DNA from: Grifola frondosa
Taxonomy: Eukaryota > Basidiomycota > Agaricomycetes > Polyporales > Grifolaceae
Direction: 5' to 3'
Assembly: GCA_001683735.1 (NCBI GenBank)
Contig: LUGG01000007.1
Coordinates: 1-64,000, forward strand
DNA length: 64,000 bases
The notes beneath the pieces are model-generated. The model saw only the letters and a list, made by a program, of their open reading frames with translations, had not been told where the DNA came from and did not search any database. The first letter of the stretch is position 1; every line of letters starts with the position of its first letter. Below, piece by piece: positions 57,400-64,000 of the stretch. Position numbers and translations under genes: made by a program.

Positions 57400-58933
57400 A
57401 CAAGTCATTAGCGCCTATCCATTAGTAAATGTTAGTTTGTAGCCTCCGTTCGCATATAGTTCTTCACCACCAGCCGACCGCATTCGCTTGCTACTTACTG
57501 GCCTTCTGTTATCAGCACGAAACCTGACAGACAGGCAATGTTATGCGGTAACGTGTGTTATGTGGATCCAGAATCCAGACGTTGCGGGAGGATGAGGTCG
57601 TCCGACGGACGATGCACAACAAGTATGGCATGCAGATATGGGACGTGTGTCGCTGGTGAGTAGCCTACTTTCAATTTGTTGTGTTCCGTTAGACAACGAT
57701 CAAGCACCTCTGAAGTTGCCATTATGTGCTGTGTGGAATGGCGGGAATAGTGATGTCTGACGGTGCATATGCCTGCGTTCACCAGTGTCGGCTAATCATG
57801 GGCGATTCTCCTCTTACGAGCCATACATATCGACCGGGCAGAATATGCGCAAATACGAACAGGCGACTGATATGCCGAGTGTTATGCCCTTCTACAATAC
57901 CCGGCGATGACCAGAAGTTTCCACCTTCCGTCGACTTTGGTGCTCTTAGTCTGTCCATGAGCTCACCGTGTTATAAATTTCTACAGTCCTCGTACCATGG
58001 CTCCGCCACCTGTCGTTCAGCAACTACCATCTCAAAGGTGGTCGAACACCTGTGAGGCCGGAACTGCTCTCACGGCCTTTTCGACTGTTATACTATCTCT
58101 TGGACATCGCGGCGGCGGGCATAGGTCAACTCTGGTTACACTATAGTCGAATATGAATACCCAAGGAAGTACTCGAATGCCTGCATCCTTCCGGTCATTG
58201 TCCGCGGACCCTTGTGTTCGCCCCGCGAGCCCGGTCACCGTGGACGGCTACGTTAGAGGACCTTCCGCGGCTGCTCCACCACCCTCGCATGAACGGTGAC
58301 GCTTGCTCAGACAATTGTTGCGGCAGAGCGTGTACCTTGGCCGCAAAGTTGTCTCGTTTTATTTTACTCTCTTGTCAACACATGTCGTGTTATTCTAGGA
58401 ATCGAATATTGGTATCCATCAACATTGTCGTGGAGTTATCACGCATTCATTGGAAATTTACAGCGCTGGGAAGGAGCGAGTGATGGAAATTTGGCCATTC
58501 GTGGTAACGCAGAGACGAGTCTCATGGGGAGAAGCATATCGTCGACGCCACAAGTGAGCAGGCAGAATTCTGTAACAGAAGATAATTCCGAAAGTGCTGT
58601 GAAAGTTGGACAATAGCCAGATGCGATAATAATGGGAGGCTTAAACCGCAGGTTCGATGGATTAATTGGCGGTGAGTCAGACATCCGATGACACTGAGCC
58701 TCTCTAAATAAGTAATTTCCTTCTGAAGGCCTTCAAGTAGCGCAGAGCTCCCTACACTAGTATGCGGCAGCTCCAAATGCATCAGATATTCCCAAAGAAG
58801 AATATTGATTTCGTTAGAGAGAAGCGTGCCATCTGTCATAACAGTAATGAGTACGTACACGATTCATATCATACGACGCTGGTCGTCGACATTTTACCGC
58901 TCAACGTTCGACACCCTCATCCCCTTAGGCCTC
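57400..58933 (+). repeat. Upstream flank of the P450 duplication, copy 3
   Basis: Direct repeat of 40.2-41.5 kb. The flank is interrupted at about 58214-58698 by sequence absent from copies 1 and 2. Confidence 0.8.
58214..58698. other. 485-bp insertion unique to P450 copy 3 flank
   Basis: In copies 1 and 2 CGCGGACCCTCGGGAGCCTC is continuous. In copy 3 CGCGGACCCTTG is followed by about 485 bp before GAGCCTC resumes. The insert carries a 106-codon plus-strand frame (58296-58616) with segments VNTCRVILGIEYWYPSTLSW and NAETSLMGRSISSTPQVSRQ, of no family I recognise. There are no clear terminal inverted repeats or target duplication. Boundaries are accurate to a few bases. Confidence 0.6.
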
Positions 58934-61101
58934 ATGTCGGACTCATATCTCCTCATCTATGCTCTCGCCATCCTCCCGTTATCCTTATCCTCTCCTCACT
59001 ACTCAAGCCTGCAAACCGCAAGGTACCTCCCTACGTACTACTTTGCGCACTGACGCTCTCCGCGCTCACTATGTCAACTTGTAGCTGAGCCGCATCCCGA
59101 CTATTGGGCCCTCAGCGCCCTTGCTATCATACTATGGAGTATACAAGTTTCTCATTCATGGTCCTGACATGATTCGGGAAGGATATAACAAAGTATGCAT
59201 CACTTTGCACTCCACCTGCAGCTGCTGAGAGCCCGGGAAACACAGCACAAAGGAAGCGCGTTCAAGATCGCCGACCTGAATGGCTGGCACGTCATCATCG
59301 GTGGTCCATCTTTGATCGAAGAGCTGCGAAAAGCGGGGAGACGATCAGCTTTCTTCTGAGGAGGCACTGAACGAGGTGCGCATTCTACAGGGCTCGCAGC
59401 ATGCGGTTGCATACCGACCAAACCAAATCTGCAGCTTGTACAAACTCAATACACGCTTGGTCCCAGCATTCGCGACAATCCGTATCATATCCCCGTCGTG
59501 CGCTCTCAGCTCACGCGTAACCTCGCCGAAATATTCCCTGAAGTCCATGACGAGATCATCGCATCATTCACGGACGCCATTCCCCTTACAGGTGACGGTA
59601 TGTCAATCTCGCTCTTTATGAATATGTATGTATCCAAATATCACTCGCTTTGTTCAGAGTGGACTGCGGTACCAGCGCTGGACACCATTATGCAGGTCAT
59701 TTGCAGAACAACCAACCGCATATTCGTCGGCCTCCCAAGTGTTTGTACTCATGCCTTCTCTTTGATCGAAGTTCTGGTAATCACTGGGGATTTTTCAGGC
59801 CGCAACCCGGACTACAGTGCCCTGAATGTCCAATTTACCATCGATGTTGCCAAGGGTGCTATGATCATCAAACTCTTCCCAAATATTCTCAGACCGTATG
59901 TGCCCATTCATACATTCTAGTTACGTGACGACCTTCGGCGGTTGTGCGTTTCTTTTTGGTTCCTTATATCATGTCCTGTTTCCAACCGTTCTACGCCATT
60001 TGCTCACGCAGGCTGATGCGTATCTTGTAGAATTGCTGCCCGCTTGTTTACGAACGTGAACGCTAGTATGTCTCGTGGCGTGCGGCACCTCGAAGGAATG
60101 ATCCTAGAGCGATACCGCGCGATGGAAGAATTCGGAGACGAGTGGCCCGACAAACCTGTGTGTACCCATTCTCCACCCTCGTCACTTCGCGCGGACGTTA
60201 ATGGCAGGCTTGCAGAACGATATGCTGCAGTGGCTGATGGATGTGGCACAGGGCGAGGAGCGTACGGTGCGTGCGCTGGTGCTACGAATTCTGGCTGCGA
60301 ACTTCGCTGCGATACACTCGTCGTCAATGGTGCGTCCCTCCTACCCGCCATAGCCACTTCTCACCTTCTCTACATGGCATAGACCTTCACACAGGCGCTG
60401 TATTACCTAGCAGCTAATCCCGAGTTCGTCGGTCCGCTGCGCGAGGAGGTCGATGCCATAATCTCCACGGATGGATGGAGCAAGGCTGCAATGGACAAGA
60501 TGCGGAAGATAGACAGCTTCCTAAAGGAGAGCCAGCGCTTCGCGGAATGAACGCAGGTGCGTGTGCCTTCTTCTCGGTTCTTAGTCTACGCCTTTTGTTG
60601 ACCTCTTCCCGAATTTCGGCTGGGTAGTTTCTATGTGGCGGAAGGCCCTGCGGGATGTGGTGTTCGGAGATGGGACGTTCATCCCGGCTGGCACGATGGT
60701 GTCGGTCGCTGCGATGGTGCACCACGACGGCGGTGTACGCCGCGCCGGACGTGTTCGACCCGTGGCGCTTTGCGAGCATGCGCGACGAGGCAGGCGAGGG
60801 CAGGAAGCACCAGATGGTGACCACGAGCGTCGACTACATCGCCTTCGGGCACGGGAGGCATGCGTGGTGCGTCTTCCGTTCTTGGAGCGCAGCGGGATAG
60901 TGGTCTGATGAGTGGGTGGTTTGTGGCAGTCCGGGACGGTTCTTCGCAGTGAACGAGATGAAGGCGATGTTGGCGCACGTCGTGATGACGTATGATGTGA
61001 AGATGGAGGAGGAGGGTGTCTTGCCGCCGCGTTCGCACTTCGGGACGTCGTTCGTTCCCAATAGGAATGCGAAGGTGCTCTTCCGGAAGCGGCAGGAATG
61101 A
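58934..61101 (+). pseudogene. Cytochrome P450 copy 3 (frame-broken)
   Basis: Closest to copy 1: exon 2 (LSRIPTIGPSAP...) and the following intron start are identical in both. Lesions relative to the other copies are: CTCCC instead of CTCCCC near 58972, shifting the membrane anchor; a missing base after SQR so that TGA is read at 60548-60550; and a missing base in HHDE near 60729. Copy 3 is intact where copy 1 is broken (GLPSRNPDYSALN). The heme loop FGHGRHACPGRFFAVNEM is preserved across the splice, and the ending VPNRNAKVLFRKRQE is kept. Probably a pseudogene. Confidence 0.87.
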
Positions 61102-61259
61102 GTGGTGTTCGTTATATGGTGTATCGGACTTGGAGCAAGTTTCCTATGATATGACGTCGATGAGGTGGGGTTTTCCATCTGAGCATTGTTTCGCGCACGA
61201 CAATGGCTCCCCTGCGCATTTGGCAATATCGATTGCTCAATCAGAGGCTCTATCGAGTT

Positions 61260-62275
61260 CGTGGCGACGTGTGGCTGCAGGCGCTTACAAGCAGGACTCG
61301 AGCGCTTAGAGGAGGCTAGTCCTTTCTCACTTCCATCAACATTTAACGGTCCCTCCGGCATATCCTTCTGCAAAACCCTAACTCATGTTCAATTTTTGTG
61401 CCTTTAATATTCGCCTTGGTCTTCGCACTCACCTGCAGAGTCCTCTCTTTACAAGTTGTGTCCTACGCCGAGCGGAAAAGAGATCCACCCGCCTGCATTT
61501 TTTTCCCGACCTCTCATCCTCATTGAATCCGCCTGCTTATCCACAGTCGACTGAGATCCTTTCCTTCGCTATCGCATATTTCTCGCATCTTTTGTGAGCA
61601 CACATCCATGCACTGTGGTTTCGGCATTTCATTCTAGGTATTGTCCTCCTCAAGTCCCATATGTAGTGAGTCATGTATCTTATATCAGATCTACACGATG
61701 AGAATTTTCTGCACTCAGGCTCCAAGTATATGCTTCTGCGGGGGTTGTGCGTGAGTGCTCGCGGCTGTCCTCTGGTCACAGGCACAACTCAACCTTCTAT
61801 CCTGAATCCTGATATCCATTCCAAGAATTTATAACTGAGCCTCTGCTGACAGATTGTATTGGCGGAGGTCGCAACTTTGGTGCATAACGCGAGCCTTCAA
61901 TTTCTTCGTCTGCAAGTTATCAATTAGCGTGGACGAGCGGACGAGATAAGGTTTCGTGTCGCGGTAGCATCACGCTTGCGTCAGCTGTGAATCAGGCATA
62001 CAAGCACACATGATACCTTCAAATGGGATGGAGAAGCCAGGCACAATGTTATGGTATGATGACTCTTGACGCAGTGATGTGTCGAGAAAATCTCAGGTAC
62101 CTCGAACGCGCTGGAATATTCCGTATATTCCCATTCCGAGACATCCTGCGCATTCTGGGCGTAAAGCATTGTTGGTCCCATGATCGCCGCACAGTGGTGT
62201 GCTGCACGACACTCAGCAGTACTTACCTTTCTTCAAGCACGTTCGGAAAACAGGTGCGTTTTGTTATTCCAGTTT
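61260..62275 (+). pseudogene. F-box copy F, relic
   Basis: 61270-61400 matches the leader and first codons of copy E (CTGCAGGCGCTTAC at 61275, then TTCCATCAACATTTAACG). The F-box and body are absent. From 61865 the exon 2 start is readable, EVATLVHNASLQFLRLQ, followed by degraded REN and LRYLERAG segments. The intervening 61.4-61.85 kb is unrelated. It is the last recognisable member of the cluster. Confidence 0.65.
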
Positions 62276-62547
62276 AGGCACAGTAAGTTGATCGCTGCTC
62301 GCGTGTAATCTTATGCTCAATAGTGATCTGTTTGGCTGCATTCCAGGTCTTTCTAACACCCCCACAATATTCCCTCCATGCATCCGATGGTCAGGTCTTC
62401 CGCCACTTCATATGTCTTCGCATTAGCGTTTTCTAGATATTCACATATCTGACAGCACGGATCAAAGGCTCATCTAAATATACTCTACACGAAGGTGACC
62501 CTCCGAGCCTGGAAACTCGTCAAGCAAGAGCCGTTGGCGCGCGCCAA
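62276..62547. other. No gene recognised
   Basis: Short interval between the F-box relic and the kinase relic. Confidence 0.4.
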
Positions 62548-64000
62548 ATGCTGAATGCGGGCGGCAGTGACCTCGCCATCAACGCTCACGACGTTAACCA
62601 CGATTACGATCACCTCCACCATTGCATGACTGCATATCCAACCTTTGATCCTTCGCAACGTCTTCGGGGCGGTTTTGTCATACCCGCTCAGGGCGTCCTG
62701 GTCGTTGGTCAGGCGAACTGCGAGCGCGATCGCCAGTATGAAGACGGCAGGCGCAGCTCGGGCACATCCAGCAAGCTGCGCAGCTCGAACAGAATCCTCG
62801 CAGACTACACACCGAGCAAGATTGTCGGCGCGGGCAGTATGGGCAAGGTGGAGCTCGTGCACTACAGCGTCACGGGCGAGAAGGTGCGTCTGTAGTCGTG
62901 TTCTCTCATATCGCGGAGGAGTGACCTCCAGGCATGGCAGGCAGCTCACCGTCAAAATTCTCCCTCGCTCATCGCCGAGCGAGACGGGCAGCATGGCGAC
63001 GACGCCGGAAGCTGCAGAGAAACAGGCGTCCAAGGACACCTCCAAGGAGCTTCGCACCATCCGCGAGGCCTCGTTGTCGATGCCACTCCACCATCCGTAC
63101 ATCTGCGGCATGCGTGACATGATCGTGCACGAACACCATGGTGTTCGAGTACGTCAACGGCGGCCAGATGCTCGACTGTGTCGTCAGCCACGGCCGGCTG
63201 AGTGAGCGCGTCGCACACAAGTTTGCCAGACAGGTCGGGAGTGCGCTAGAATATTGCCACAAGAACAAGGTCGTTCACCGCGGTGCGTCGTGCTCGTACT
63301 ATGCCAAATTTCTCGCAAGCATACGTTCTAACGAGATTGTGCACTCAGACCTCACGATCGAAAACATCCTCATATCGCAGACGGGGAATATCAAGATTAT
63401 CGACCTTGGCTGGTCGAACCTGTTTGATCCGGTTGGGCATCTCTCGACGTTTTGCGGCTCGTTGTTCGCCGCGCCGGAACTCCTAAATGGCAAGGTGTAC
63501 ACGGGTCCCGAGGTAGACTTGTGGAGCTTTGGGGTGGTGTTGTATGTACTGGTGTGCGGGAAGGTTCCTTTCGATGACTAAAGCGTGCGAGCTTTACATG
63601 CCAAGATCAAGCGGGACCTAATCGAATACCCAGTGTGGCTGAGTGCAGGTGAGTGTGTGCATCTTAGATATGTCATTATCTGCTTATCAGGCCCAAGATT
63701 GCAAGCATCTTTTGACGTGCATGCCGGCGACGAACCCGACTGCGCGAGTGCCGGTATCGGAGGTGCCCAGACACTCCTGGGTGGTGCGTGGGTTCCGGGG
63801 CTCGCCCGACTCTCATCTCGTCCATCGCGAACCATTGCGTGCAGATGAGCTCGATCGACGGGTGATCCGGGGCATGGAGAATTTCGAATTTGGGACGGAA
63901 GAGGAGATCGAGCACAGGCTGATCGAGGTACTGAAGTCTGACGCGTACTATCATGCCGTGCAGCATTGGGAGCGGAAATGGATGGTGAACGGGGGTGATG
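62548..64000 (+). pseudogene. KIN1/KIN2-like Ser/Thr kinase, decayed, runs off the window
   Basis: Kinase landmarks in order: ILADYTPSKIVGAGSMGKVE (glycine loop), LTVKILPR (lysine), [117 protein letters not shown], and the KIN1-type tail GFRGSPDSHLVHREPLRADE and FEFGTEEEIEHRLIEVL. The family (KIN1/KIN2, related to MARK) regulates polarity and exocytosis. Damage: frame change where HEHHYYMVF is expected (about 63138); HRDLK reads HSDLT (63342 onward); DFG is DLG (63402-63410); and CAA has become TAA at 63579-63581, after which the reading continues cleanly. The HSD segment is preceded by a spliced-looking intron (63283-63333). The 3' end lies beyond the window. Confidence 0.85.

Noticed and set aside
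58850..61101. A functional P450 at copy 3
   Set aside because: Three separate one-base losses and an in-frame TGA before the C-terminal half, unless reads show errors.
1..64000. Autonomous transposon (transposase, reverse transcriptase, integrase)
   Set aside because: No catalytic motif of these enzymes was recognised in any frame. Only non-autonomous or tandem repeats are visible.
1..64000. tRNA or rRNA genes
   Set aside because: None could be identified by eye. A covariance-model scan would be needed to exclude a tRNA in the intergenic parts.

Overview
This is a nuclear segment from a filamentous fungus, most likely a mushroom-forming basidiomycete (Agaricomycetes). The signs are many short GT-AG introns of about 45-60 bp, a 9-nt microexon, an oversized G-protein alpha subunit, expanded F-box and cytochrome P450 families, and a PCNA with a long charged insertion. 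Exon models were built by hand from splice signals, reading frame and family knowledge. No database search was run.

Left part, 1-10.2 kb (repeat-rich): a decayed F-BAR gene (1.27-2.0 kb); seven nearly identical 506-507 bp tandem units (2.75-6.3 kb); two small unrecognised genes (6.5-7.3 kb, 8.2-9.0 kb); and between them a 422-bp MITE-like element made of long inverted ends and GC-rich hairpins.

Central part, 10.2-27.6 kb (gene-rich, mostly conserved): a large minus-strand protein with ENWD(E/D)DF repeats; a small DUF6914-like gene; an intact 14-exon G-alpha gene (492 aa) lacking the catalytic glutamine; an intact 8-exon acetamidase/formamidase (316 aa); an unrecognised minus-strand gene with a coiled-coil start; and PCNA, which carries an acidic/lysine-rich insertion of about 105 residues and five ACGCGT cell-cycle boxes in its promoter and introns.

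Right part, 28.8-64 kb (accessory): a tandem F-box family on the plus strand. Copy B is intact (420 aa), copy C is probably intact, copy E has one 1-nt deletion, and A, D and F are decayed. Relics of a second multi-exon gene recur between them. Three copies of one P450 gene with its upstream flank are interleaved (41.5-43.7 kb plus, 54.9-52.8 kb minus, 58.9-61.1 kb plus). The last two form a large inverted repeat, and every P450 copy carries frame lesions. The window ends in a decayed KIN1/KIN2-type kinase.

Caution: a frame break also lies in PCNA, an essential gene, so some single-base breaks may be sequence errors rather than mutations. The most unusual items are the PCNA insertion with its ACGCGT cluster, the G-alpha without glutamine, the duplicated F-box/P450 block with its second-family relics, and the satellite array.
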